Positions 10,199 through 19,112 of a stretch of 64,000 nt of DNA are shown here, piece after piece; position 1 is the first letter of the stretch; each line of letters starts with the position of its first letter. Location: positions 1-64,000 of IMG/VR virus record IMGVR_UViG_3300047554_000471. One strand, written 5' to 3'. A program made the position numbers and the translations under genes. Under the pieces are notes generated by a model that was not told the origin of the DNA, ran no database searches, and saw nothing but the letters and a program-made list of their open reading frames with translations. Source of the DNA: a virus.

Positions 10199-11281
10199 AT
10201 GGCAGAAATATATAAAATCTTCACGCAAGACGATATCGTACCAGGAGACGTTCAAACGATCTCTCAGCCAGTTTGGTCTGAAAACATCAACCCATTATCA
10301 GCTTCAGCTGCATATTCAGGAGTAGGATTCTTTACATCCTCTACGCAGATGTCTCAATCAGGAGACTACTACATGAATGTGTATCACAGAAACCCACAAT
10401 CAGCAACCAATGCAGCTGTACAATTTGCAATTGCATATGGTCACAGACAGGGTAGCGGTTCTTATGGTGATTCAAACACTGTAGGAAACAACTCAAACGA
10501 TACACCAACAAGAGCTATCTACTCGCAATATCGTAATATGCTTCTTCCTCCTACGGATAATGTGTTTACAATCAATAGCTCTTCAGCAAACGAGATTATT
10601 GTAATTAATGTAGCTCGTTCAAGATTCCGTCAAAAGATCGATCCAGGAAACTGGGAATTAAGAATCGGATCTGGTTCAAATGCTACATATACGGGTAACA
10701 ACTTTACATCTAGTTACCTAAGCTTTGTTGATGCAAGTGGTCAAGGTGATTCACCAACAATCAACGAAGCAGGCCGTGTATTTGGAATCTACTCAGGTTC
10801 TGGTGGCGTAACAGCCTCTAATACTCAGTATGGATTATTCTATCCAGACCAGGGTGTATTTGTATTCCATGCAGGTTTATTAAGAGCTACTGGAGCGACA
10901 GGATGTGGTATTCCATTCAACAGTGCATCTGCAACAACATTAGCAGCAGCTGCAACACAACCAAGAAACCACGTAACGATGTCGTTGAGAATCTCAGGTT
11001 CTAGCTACTTTGCAGCTAGAAGCGAAGAGAAGGTAACATCAACACATTACTTTGTTCGTGTAACCAACAAACAATTTAACTTCTCAAACAATCCAACATT
11101 TGTAACTGGAAGCACAGGAACATTCCTACATGCTAGCATGTTAAGAAATCCAAGCGTTTACATTACAACAATTGGAATGTATGACGATAGAAACCGTTTA
11201 GTAGCAGTAGCCAAGTTGAGTAAGCCATTGTTGAAGTCATTCAACCGAGAAGCTCTTATTAAGGTTAAATTAGACTACTAA
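10199..11281 (+). CDS. Virion protein with shared C-terminal YDD module
   Basis: 360 residues, mostly beta-strand, Ser/Asn/Gly-rich, without catalytic motifs. Its last about 40 residues (ITTIGMYDDRNRLVAVAKLS, then P-x12-IKVKLDY) match the end of the protein encoded at 12888-14543 (SIGLYDDYGRMVAIAKLNTP, then VIRLDR). The repeated C-terminal module suggests a common docking or assembly unit of tail-surface proteins. It follows the 9437 gene by 6 bases and ends just before a strong terminator, so it closes that operon. Confidence 0.7.
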   Translation: MAEIYKIFTQDDIVPGDVQTISQPVWSENINPLSASAAYSGVGFFTSSTQMSQSGDYYMNVYHRNPQSATNAAVQFAIAYGHRQGSGSYGDSNTVGNNSNDTPTRAIYSQYRNMLLPPTDNVFTINSSSANEIIVINVARSRFRQKIDPGNWELRIGSGSNATYTGNNFTSSYLSFVDASGQGDSPTINEAGRVFGIYSGSGGVTASNTQYGLFYPDQGVFVFHAGLLRATGATGCGIPFNSASATTLAAAATQPRNHVTMSLRISGSSYFAARSEEKVTSTHYFVRVTNKQFNFSNNPTFVTGSTGTFLHASMLRNPSVYITTIGMYDDRNRLVAVAKLSKPLLKSFNREALIKVKLDY

Positions 11282-11299
11282 TTTTTAAATTCAAAACGG

Positions 11300-11330
11300 A
11301 ACCCTCTACCTAAAGTGGAGGGTTTCTTTT
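11300..11330 (+). terminator. Rho-independent terminator
   Basis: A 7-bp stem (AACCCTC at 11300-11306 with GAGGGTT at 11318-11324) is followed by a T-rich tract. It ends the 9437-11281 operon. Confidence 0.85.
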
Positions 11331-11337
11331 TTGGCCA

Positions 11338-11345
11338 TATTTATA
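11338..11345 (+). promoter_or_regulatory. TATTTATA box (probable late promoter)
   Basis: TATTTATA preceded by CA, only 4 bases before the ATG at 11350 and directly after a terminator. A start point about 6-7 bases after the box would give a leaderless mRNA. Confidence 0.6.
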
Positions 11346-11349
11346 TACA

Positions 11350-12891
11350 ATGGCAGGAATCTTTAAAAGTCTAGACAAATCAGATGTACGAATTACACCA
11401 TTTCGCACACACAAATTGTGGGCGGAAAATGTAAGCTACACTAAGCTAGAGATAACTGGCTCGATGTCTAATTCATCTAGTTACACGAATCTTCAAGCAC
11501 CGTATGCAACAACAATATACCCAGTAGATCCAGTAAACATATTATATTATGTTGTAAGTGGTAGCAATGAGATAGTTGGGTGTGTTGAGGTTGATGTGGA
11601 TACTTTTGAACCTACATACAAATCATCTGACATTTTGGATTTGAGTGGAACGACACTTGTAGGAAATAAGTATCTTGCTGGAGTGCTAGATGATACTGAT
11701 CAGGAGGGTCCTAGCAGGGTTATAGCAGTATCAACTGATGGCGTTGATACAACAATACATCAGATGCAATACGACTTTGGGTCTATTTTTGGAACGCCTT
11801 ATGTAATTCCTGGTGGACTAGATGGTAATTATATTAATCGAATAGATTATTACCCATTTGCAAATTCAGCACCAGTTAGTAAGGCGATGCTACTAGTATC
11901 ACACAATCAGGTTGGTACTTTTACTGGTTTGATAGCGTTTGAATTAGATGGTGGTCATAATATCCAAAATTCTTACAATATTCCATATCAAGAACCATCT
12001 AACCCAGTACTCCCACCTTATTGGGGTGCTGATAGTGATTACCGAGGAGATTACTACGCAGCAATTCCCGCTGCAGATCCTAATATCTCACAAGGTAGAA
12101 TTCATGCTATATATAAAGGTGCTGACTTACGTTTAACAGCAGCTAATATAGAGCTACAAGGTTTTGGTGCTGCATACTCATCCTCATATACAACAGTTGC
12201 AAAACTTGGCATAAATGAACACACAACGACTGGTGTAGTAGATATTGAAGGATCTGCAGGATTCGCTTACTTTACATTACAAGGCCAAAATAACATATAT
12301 GCTTCAAGTTTCGATATTAGTCTCATTAACTACTTAGCTACCGGAACTCCCATAGCACGACTATTATGCGATCGTGATATGGTTCGATACGATACTGCTT
12401 ATAGCATGATTACACAACAAGCTAATAGCAATAACACAATAAATAATATCATCGCCGTACTTGAGGATGGTACAATTTTAACAAATATAAAAGCTGGTCA
12501 GTTCGATGCGCAGTTCAGCTATGAGGTAGTGGATGCAAGACAGTATGTTGGTGCTGGTAGTAAAATTACAAACGCTACAATCAATAAGAATGTTGATTTA
12601 GTTAGTTCTGGTAGTGCTTCTTTATTGCATGTTTGGGTTGAATCAACAACAAAAGGAAAATCTTCTATGTTTGTTGTCAACCTCGACACCAATGAAATAC
12701 AAGACCCAATTCATGTAGGGTTTTTAAGCAACGCATCGCAACCATTATTTGGAAGTCAGCAAAGTGGTAGTAGTATGTTTACGGCAGATAATAGAACAAC
12801 ATCGGTATTAGGATTGACACAAAATCTTTACGAAATAAACCCAACTACGGGAGTACAATCACGATATCTATATAAGTTTGACGTACAATGA
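11350..12891 (+). CDS. Beta-rich virion protein, function unknown
   Basis: 513 residues. It consists of successive short beta strands separated by turns (for example LLVSHNQVGTFTGLIAFELD and NNIIAVLEDGTILTNIKAGQ), a pattern that could form a beta-propeller, though I see no diagnostic repeat motif. There is no signal peptide or membrane segment. The stop overlaps the next start (ATGA at 12888-12891), so the two genes are translationally coupled. A surface or fibre role is inferred from its position among structural genes. Confidence 0.65.
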   Translation: MAGIFKSLDKSDVRITPFRTHKLWAENVSYTKLEITGSMSNSSSYTNLQAPYATTIYPVDPVNILYYVVSGSNEIVGCVEVDVDTFEPTYKSSDILDLSGTTLVGNKYLAGVLDDTDQEGPSRVIAVSTDGVDTTIHQMQYDFGSIFGTPYVIPGGLDGNYINRIDYYPFANSAPVSKAMLLVSHNQVGTFTGLIAFELDGGHNIQNSYNIPYQEPSNPVLPPYWGADSDYRGDYYAAIPAADPNISQGRIHAIYKGADLRLTAANIELQGFGAAYSSSYTTVAKLGINEHTTTGVVDIEGSAGFAYFTLQGQNNIYASSFDISLINYLATGTPIARLLCDRDMVRYDTAYSMITQQANSNNTINNIIAVLEDGTILTNIKAGQFDAQFSYEVVDARQYVGAGSKITNATINKNVDLVSSGSASLLHVWVESTTKGKSSMFVVNLDTNEIQDPIHVGFLSNASQPLFGSQQSGSSMFTADNRTTSVLGLTQNLYEINPTTGVQSRYLYKFDVQ

Positions 12892-14543
12892 TTAACGACA
12901 TCTACACAATATACAGAGCAGATTACAATCCTATAGCAGCCTATAAGGAACAAAACCCGCTTGATGTCAACTTTGATCAGGGAAACATCCAACTACACAA
13001 CGACGAACCAATTACATCAAACGGAAAGTATCAGCGTATAGTTCATAGATCGATTGATCACCTCTATTATAGAGACTTTTATGGTAATACTAAAGCCTCA
13101 TTTGGTAGTGGTAATATTAATAAGCAATTTCGCTTACTAGAGGATCAAGCTTATGTGATAAGCATACCTCAGTCAAAATTTGGCGAAGCTATAATGACCG
13201 ATTCGGTTGTAGTAGATGCAGACTGCTATATGATTCCGGTGAGTGGTGCTTACTCAGGAAGTATGATAAACACAAGCTGGACTCTTAAAGATGACAGCTT
13301 AGGTAACTTATATATCTCTGGTAGTAGCTTTTATTCTCCATATGGAAAGTTTATCGGAGGTGCTGCTACAAACTACACAACTTCCATTGATAGAGCATTA
13401 GTTGGGGAATGGCCATCGGAGTTAGTATATAGATACGTTAATGCAGGAAGAGTGTCATTTACTAGCAGTTTTAATCCAGGCTTATGGTCAATGGAATCTA
13501 ACTACCAAAATGTAGAGAGTGCATATCAATCTGGATCAACACCACAATTATCGGAAAAAGACTTTTTAGGTGCGGCATGGCATTTTACGGCTAGCTTATC
13601 TTCAAGCATATTGATTAAACCAAACGCTGTTTCAGAATATAATCATGCATACAATTTTGAGAATAGTCCATTTGCTATCAGTATGGTTATTATTCCAAGT
13701 AAGATGCCACAACACGTTTCAGGTTCAATGTTGATATCAAAGCAAGGTCCAGTAGAAGACTTACGCATTGATGAGAATGGTAATGTGTTTACACAGCCAA
13801 TTCCAAATAGATCACCATACAGATTGTACGTTACATCGGGAAGTAATAAAATAGCTTTTGAGAAGGATACAGGATCTGAGTTATTTTACTTAACTAGCTC
13901 AGCAACTATTGAACAAGATAAGATGTATCATGTTGCTGTGAGTAAAACTGGCTCACTTGTAACACTACACGTTAATAGTGCTTATAGCTGTTCAATCAAC
14001 TCAGGGTCTTACACATTCTTAGAAAAGGAAGCATCAAACCTATCAAATATCTATGTTGGTAACTCTTATCAAATGGATAGAGGTTTCAATGGAATTATTG
14101 ATAATGTAAAATTATACAGAGAAGCTTTAAATAACACGGAGGTAGATGTTTTATTTCATACAGCTGGTGTAGGTAACCTATTAATGGGTAATGTTTTTTA
14201 CAATCATGGAATGATGGTGCTAGGAGCTATCCCAAGCAAATTCTGCTCAATAACCAATGTCGACTGTAGAGGTACTCATACCATATGGGAAACCGAAATA
14301 TCATGCACAGTTGGACCGGGTGAATTTGGTATGAGCTGCAACCCAACATTACAATATTACAACGCAGCACACAACCAATATGAATACAAACCTTTCGTAA
14401 CTGGATCAAGTTTCAAGCCGTTTGTTACCTCTATAGGATTGTATGATGACTACGGAAGAATGGTTGCAATAGCCAAACTTAATACACCAATACAAACACC
14501 AGATAATGTTGACACAACCTTTGTTATTAGGTTAGATCGATAA
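12888..14543 (+). CDS. Virion protein with LamG-like domain and YDD C-terminus
   Basis: 551 residues. Residues about 255-430 look like a LamG/concanavalin-A-type sandwich: FAISMVIIPS, MYHVAVSKTGSLVTLHVN, and NIYVGNSYQMDRGFNGIIDN followed by VKLYREAL, which is the usual closing strand pattern of such domains. The last about 40 residues (SIGLYDDYGRMVAIAKLNTP onward) match those of the protein at 10199-11281. LamG folds commonly bind glycans, so a receptor-contacting role is plausible. It overlaps the preceding gene by 4 bases and is followed 10 bases later by the resolvase gene. Confidence 0.7.
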   Translation: MINDIYTIYRADYNPIAAYKEQNPLDVNFDQGNIQLHNDEPITSNGKYQRIVHRSIDHLYYRDFYGNTKASFGSGNINKQFRLLEDQAYVISIPQSKFGEAIMTDSVVVDADCYMIPVSGAYSGSMINTSWTLKDDSLGNLYISGSSFYSPYGKFIGGAATNYTTSIDRALVGEWPSELVYRYVNAGRVSFTSSFNPGLWSMESNYQNVESAYQSGSTPQLSEKDFLGAAWHFTASLSSSILIKPNAVSEYNHAYNFENSPFAISMVIIPSKMPQHVSGSMLISKQGPVEDLRIDENGNVFTQPIPNRSPYRLYVTSGSNKIAFEKDTGSELFYLTSSATIEQDKMYHVAVSKTGSLVTLHVNSAYSCSINSGSYTFLEKEASNLSNIYVGNSYQMDRGFNGIIDNVKLYREALNNTEVDVLFHTAGVGNLLMGNVFYNHGMMVLGAIPSKFCSITNVDCRGTHTIWETEISCTVGPGEFGMSCNPTLQYYNAAHNQYEYKPFVTGSSFKPFVTSIGLYDDYGRMVAIAKLNTPIQTPDNVDTTFVIRLDR

Positions 14544-14552
14544 ATAATAGTT

Positions 14553-14954
14553 ATGGCAAGAAAGCGTTACACAAAGACACAAGCCGCAAAGGTTAAAGGA
14601 TACCGTAGTGGTCTTGAAGTAGATTTAGATGAATCTCTCAAACAGAGAGGAATCGATGGCGAGTACGAACAGCATAAAATTAAGTACATCAAGCCAGCAA
14701 CCAATCACACCTACACACCTGACTTTAGATTACCAAACGGAATCTTTATAGAAACTAAGGGTAGATTTGTTGCAGAGGACAGAAAAAAGCATATATTAAT
14801 AAAGGATCAGTGTCCTGAGTTAGATATTCGCTTTGTATTCCAAAATTCAAAAAACAAACTTCGTAAAGGATCAAAAACGACATACGCCGATTGGTGTGTT
14901 AAGTACGGGTTCAAATACGCTGATAAAGAAATTCCAACAGACTGGTTCAATTAA
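14553..14954 (+). CDS. T7-type endonuclease I (Holliday-junction resolvase)
   Basis: 133 residues, close to T7 gp3 (149). The core matches the T7 endonuclease I pattern: SGLE near residue 22, NHTYTPDF with D57, and GIFIETKG with E67 and K69, followed by DRKKHILIKDQCPELDIRFV. E22/D57/E67/K69 keep the spacing of the T7 catalytic set E20/D55/E65/K67. The family cuts four-way junctions and branched DNA before packaging and during recombination. It opens a short DNA-metabolism island inside late structural genes. T4 itself uses the unrelated gp49 for this job. Confidence 0.93.
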   Translation: MARKRYTKTQAAKVKGYRSGLEVDLDESLKQRGIDGEYEQHKIKYIKPATNHTYTPDFRLPNGIFIETKGRFVAEDRKKHILIKDQCPELDIRFVFQNSKNKLRKGSKTTYADWCVKYGFKYADKEIPTDWFN

Positions 14955-14955
14955 T

Positions 14956-14986
14956 TTTGCTGATTGAAATAAAAGTCGTATAGTTG
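14956..14986 (+). promoter_or_regulatory. Bacteroidota-type promoter candidate
   Basis: TTTG at 14956-14959, a 19-base spacer, then TATAGTTG at 14979-14986. This is one mismatch from the Bacteroidota consensus TTTG-N19-21-TAnnTTTG. The primase start codon follows 4 bases later and no TATTTAT box is present here. Confidence 0.4.
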
Positions 14987-14990
14987 GAAT

Positions 14991-15914
14991 ATGAGTGTAA
15001 ACCTATTACAAGCAAAACACTTACTGGATGATCATTTAGGATCGAGCGTACAGCATCGAAAGGATGGCGAAATGAGTTATCATTGTCCATTCTGCAATCA
15101 CTATAAACCAAAATTACAAGTTAACTTAGTCACACAAAAGTGGCACTGTTGGGTTTGTGATAGTAAAGGCCAAACCTTACTATCACTACTCAAGAAGAGC
15201 AATGCTCCATCTCAGACCTTTAAGAAGGTTCGAGAACTATATGGTGATTCAAGACCAAATGCTAAGACAGACTTTGCTAGAGAGATAGTAGGCTTACCAG
15301 AACATTACAAACCACTCTACATTACACAAAACACTCCTGACTATAAGAATGCTCTCCACTACGCTATGAATGTGAGAAAGCTAACTCCGATGGACATTCT
15401 AAGATATCAAGTAGGTTACTGTGAGGAAGGACCTTATGCAGGTATGTTAATAGTTCCAAGCTATAATGAAGCAGGTTTGTTAAACTACTATGTTGGTCGT
15501 AGTTTTTATGATACAACCATATCACACAAGAATCCTCCAGTGTCAAAGGACGTTATTGGGCTTGAGAATCAGATCAACTGGAAAGAGCCTATAATCATTG
15601 TGGAGGGTGTTTATGATGCGATTGCAACTAAGAGAAACGCCATTCCGTTGTTTGGTAAGAAGATATTAAGTAACTTGCGTACAAAGATATTAACAGAGAA
15701 AGTTCAAAGGATTTACCTAGCACTAGATAAAGACGCCTTTAAGGATTCCATTAAAGAGGTTGAGTATTTTCTCAACAACGGAGTAGAGGTATACATCATT
15801 CAAGTCCCAGGAAAAGATCCAGGTGATGTTGGTTATGAAGTGATGGTGGATTCAATAAATAAAGCGAAGAAAGTAGATTTCTTTGATTTGATAACGTATA
15901 AGATGATGTTATGA
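14991..15914 (+). CDS. DNA primase, zinc ribbon plus TOPRIM
   Basis: 307 residues. The N-terminal zinc ribbon uses C32, C35, C53 and C56 (HCPFCNH and WHCWVCDS). A TOPRIM domain follows: IIIVEGVYDA holds the catalytic glutamate E205 and D209, and LALDKDA holds D246 and D248. This is the plan of T4 gp61-like and DnaG-like primases, which make RNA primers for lagging-strand synthesis. There is no helicase domain. The stop overlaps the start of the recombination nuclease gene (ATGA at 15911-15914). A host-type promoter may lie just upstream, separating it from late virion genes. Confidence 0.9.
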   Translation: MSVNLLQAKHLLDDHLGSSVQHRKDGEMSYHCPFCNHYKPKLQVNLVTQKWHCWVCDSKGQTLLSLLKKSNAPSQTFKKVRELYGDSRPNAKTDFAREIVGLPEHYKPLYITQNTPDYKNALHYAMNVRKLTPMDILRYQVGYCEEGPYAGMLIVPSYNEAGLLNYYVGRSFYDTTISHKNPPVSKDVIGLENQINWKEPIIIVEGVYDAIATKRNAIPLFGKKILSNLRTKILTEKVQRIYLALDKDAFKDSIKEVEYFLNNGVEVYIIQVPGKDPGDVGYEVMVDSINKAKKVDFFDLITYKMML

Positions 15915-18900
15915 TAAATAAGATTAAATGTAAGATGGATAGTGTAGAAAAGATTCTACACATTGCAGATATACATCTACGCAACTGGAAACGTCATAAG
16001 GAGTTCAAAGAGGTTTTTAAGAAGCTTTTTGCTGCTGTTGATGCATTGCCTGCCAACTCTATTATCACAGTGGGAGGAGACATTGTGCATGCTAAGACTG
16101 ACATGAGTCCGGAGCTCATCAACATGGTATCCTACTTATTTAATGAGTTAGCTGATCGTCGAACAACAATCGTGATAACCGGAAATCACGACACAAACTT
16201 GAATAATAACAATCGATTGGATGCTCTTACCCCAATCATTGAAGCAAATAATCACCCTAACCTATTCTACTTACGCAACTCTGGTCTGTACGAGATTGGA
16301 GATGTTGCTATTAGTGTAATGTCGTTGCTAGACGAAAAGGAAGATTACGTAACTTTTGATAAGATTCCAGACAATAAAACCTACAAACATACAATCGCAA
16401 TGTACCACGGTACCATTGCTAACAGTAGTGTTGATAGTGGTCTAGTTTTATCTCATGGATTGGATTGGGACACCTTTGCTGGCTACGACCTAGTTTTGCT
16501 AGGAGACATTCATAAGCGCCAAATACTATCAAAATCAGAGCCAATCATATTCTATCCAGGATCACTAGTGCAACAAAACTTTGGAGAGTCCTTTGAGGGG
16601 CATGGTTATGCTTTAGTCGATCTAACAACTAAAGGAGCTATTGGGTATGAGTTCTTCGATATACCAAACGATTACGGTTATTACACGCTAGATGTAGAGG
16701 ATGGCATCTTACCAGACAATCTACCAATCACATCAAAGACAAACGTAAGACTACGTACGAGAAATACATCAGCAGCTGAGCTTAAACGAATACTTGCAAC
16801 AATCAGAAAAGAGTATCGTAATAGTGATGTGATGGTCCAGAAGCTGGATAAAGCTAGCTCAACAGATGATGGGCAGTTGTTTGGAGAGTCGTTGCATCAA
16901 GGTGATGTTAGAAATTTACAATATCAAAACCAACTCATAACAGACTATCTACAGCATCAAGGTATTGATGATGAGTTATTAGAATCTGTACTCAAGATAA
17001 ATGCAACTTTCAACCAGACAATATCTCAGGGTGAGACAGCTCGTAATGTTGTATGGAAACCAAAGCGTTTTGAGTTTTCAAATATGTTTAGCTACGGAGA
17101 GGACAACGTTGTCAGCTTCGATAAGTTAGATGGTACTTGTGGTATATTTGCTCCAAACCACGCTGGTAAGTCAGCTGTATTAGATGCACTATGTTTCTGT
17201 TTGTTTGATCACTCCTTTAGAGCGAGTAAGGCAGAGCAAGTGTTGAATAGAAAAAAGGATGACTTTTGGTGTAAGTTTAACTTTGAGCTTGGAGGTGTAG
17301 ATTATTTCATTGAAAAGAAGGCTTACAAGTATAAAAGTGGACCACTTAAAGGAAAGCTGCGAGTTGATATTAACTTCTGGAGTGTCGGTGCAGATGGTGA
17401 GATTACATCACTCAACGGTGAACAGAGACGTGATACAAATTATATTATTCAATCGTATGTAGGTACGTTTGACGACTTTATTTTGACAGCATTGTCATTA
17501 CAACAGAACAATTCTAATTTTATTGATAAAACCCAGGGTGAGAGAAAAGACTTGTTAGCAAACTTTCTCGATCTCAAAATATTTGATGCACTATATGAAC
17601 TGGCCAACAAAGAAAATAGAACAGCTACAATCGTACTTGAAGAGTACCAAAAGCAAGACTTTGAAACAAGACTCGGAGACGCAGAGCGCTCCAAGGACAT
17701 CAATGAGACCAAGCATACAAAGGCTCAAGAAGATGTTGACAAGGCTGAAGAAGAACTCCAAGATTTAACGGATGAGCTGTTAGAACTCAATAAACAGCTA
17801 CAACCGTGTAATGCTGATGGATTGTCCATTGACAAACTTGAATCGCAGTTAGCATCAGCTAGTCAGAAGTTATTAGACTTAGGTGAGGTGGCAAGCACTT
17901 ATCACCTCAAACTAGAGGATGAGCAGGTAATTTTATCGGAATCCGAAGCTGAGCTTGATCAACATAAAGCATCGTTTGATACAGAGCTATATAAAGAGTA
18001 TACAGCAAAGGTTCAGCAAAAGGTTGAATTAGATGGTACATTAGCGACACTAAAGGTTACTATCAAAAATAAGCTAGAAAAGCTTGAAAAACTACAACAG
18101 CATGAGTACGATCCAAATTGTAAGTATTGTTGTGACAATGTGTTCGTTAAGGATGCGATAGATACAAAGAGTCAGTTAGAGAGTGATAAAGAAACTGTAC
18201 ATGAGTTCTTGCAAAAGTTGAGAGATGTGTCGGATTTTATTGATGCAAATAATAGCATAGCTCATCAAGCTGAGGAGATACAAAAATTAGTGAAGCGATA
18301 TAATGAAGCGAAGGCATCAGTAGATAGATACCAAAGTGCTTACGATAAGGTTACACATGAAATAGCTACAGTTAAGCATAACATATCAAACCTACAGCGT
18401 GACATACAAACATACAATGCCAACATACAAACGCTAGAGAATAATAAGAAAATTCAAGCGGACATCAAGATTATACAGACAAAGGTATCCACTAAGAAAA
18501 TCGAGTTGTCTAAGCTAAATAACGTAGTGAAAGATTACCACGGAAAGATTCGAATCGCAGAGACAACAATTGCTGAGTGTAATAAGTCAATCCAACATAT
18601 GCAAGAGTTGGTCGATAAGCAGGTGGCTTATGATTTATATTGTAAGGCGATGTGTAAGGATGGTATTCCTTATGTACTGATTAGCAAAGCTGTACCATAC
18701 ATTCAACACTACGTTAATAACATACTTAACCAGGTTATTGACTTTACTGTCGAAATGGAAACGGATGGTAAAAACATCAACGTGTTCATTGTTTACGATG
18801 ATAATAAGTGGCCATTAGAACTTAGTTCAGGAATGGAACGCTTCATGTCATCGTTGGCTATTCGTATCGCTTTAATTAAAATTACAAACTTACCTAAACC

Positions 18901-19096
18901 AGACTTCATTGCAATTGATGAGGGACTTGGTGTGTTAGATAGTAGTAATCTTAACTCGATGCATACACTATTCACCTACATGAAAGATATCTTCCGCTTT
19001 AGCTTAGTGATCAGTCACATTGATGTTGTTCGAGATATGGTTGACAACATAATTACCATCGAGCGCAAGGATGATTTGAGTCACATAAATTGTTAG
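15911..19096 (+). CDS. Fused gp47/gp46 (SbcD-SbcC, Mre11-Rad50-like) recombination nuclease
   Basis: 1061 residues in one uninterrupted frame. The N-terminal third is a calcineurin-type phosphoesterase like T4 gp47/SbcD: IADIHL (D20, H22), GGDIVH (D57, H60), GNHD (92-94) and a later GDIHKRQ. The rest is a Rad50/SbcC-type ATPase like gp46: Walker A APNHAGKS near residues 414-421, a long coiled coil, a zinc-hook CKYC (C737, C740), the ABC signature LSSGM at 971-975, and Walker B AIDEG near 1001-1005. T4 encodes the two as separate genes (339 and 560 residues). The complex resects DNA ends for recombination-dependent replication. An in-frame ATG at 15935 is an alternative start. Confidence 0.95.
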   Translation: MINKIKCKMDSVEKILHIADIHLRNWKRHKEFKEVFKKLFAAVDALPANSIITVGGDIVHAKTDMSPELINMVSYLFNELADRRTTIVITGNHDTNLNNNNRLDALTPIIEANNHPNLFYLRNSGLYEIGDVAISVMSLLDEKEDYVTFDKIPDNKTYKHTIAMYHGTIANSSVDSGLVLSHGLDWDTFAGYDLVLLGDIHKRQILSKSEPIIFYPGSLVQQNFGESFEGHGYALVDLTTKGAIGYEFFDIPNDYGYYTLDVEDGILPDNLPITSKTNVRLRTRNTSAAELKRILATIRKEYRNSDVMVQKLDKASSTDDGQLFGESLHQGDVRNLQYQNQLITDYLQHQGIDDELLESVLKINATFNQTISQGETARNVVWKPKRFEFSNMFSYGEDNVVSFDKLDGTCGIFAPNHAGKSAVLDALCFCLFDHSFRASKAEQVLNRKKDDFWCKFNFELGGVDYFIEKKAYKYKSGPLKGKLRVDINFWSVGADGEITSLNGEQRRDTNYIIQSYVGTFDDFILTALSLQQNNSNFIDKTQGERKDLLANFLDLKIFDALYELANKENRTATIVLEEYQKQDFETRLGDAERSKDINETKHTKAQEDVDKAEEELQDLTDELLELNKQLQPCNADGLSIDKLESQLASASQKLLDLGEVASTYHLKLEDEQVILSESEAELDQHKASFDTELYKEYTAKVQQKVELDGTLATLKVTIKNKLEKLEKLQQHEYDPNCKYCCDNVFVKDAIDTKSQLESDKETVHEFLQKLRDVSDFIDANNSIAHQAEEIQKLVKRYNEAKASVDRYQSAYDKVTHEIATVKHNISNLQRDIQTYNANIQTLENNKKIQADIKIIQTKVSTKKIELSKLNNVVKDYHGKIRIAETTIAECNKSIQHMQELVDKQVAYDLYCKAMCKDGIPYVLISKAVPYIQHYVNNILNQVIDFTVEMETDGKNINVFIVYDDNKWPLELSSGMERFMSSLAIRIALIKITNLPKPDFIAIDEGLGVLDSSNLNSMHTLFTYMKDIFRFSLVISHIDVVRDMVDNIITIERKDDLSHINC

Positions 19097-19100
19097 GAGA

Positions 19101-19108
19101 TATTTATA
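19101..19108 (+). promoter_or_regulatory. TATTTATA box (probable late promoter)
   Basis: TATTTATA preceded by GA, 4 bases before the ATG at 19113 and right after the TAG stop of the recombination gene. It restarts late-type transcription after the DNA-metabolism island. Confidence 0.55.
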
Positions 19109-19112
19109 GTAA

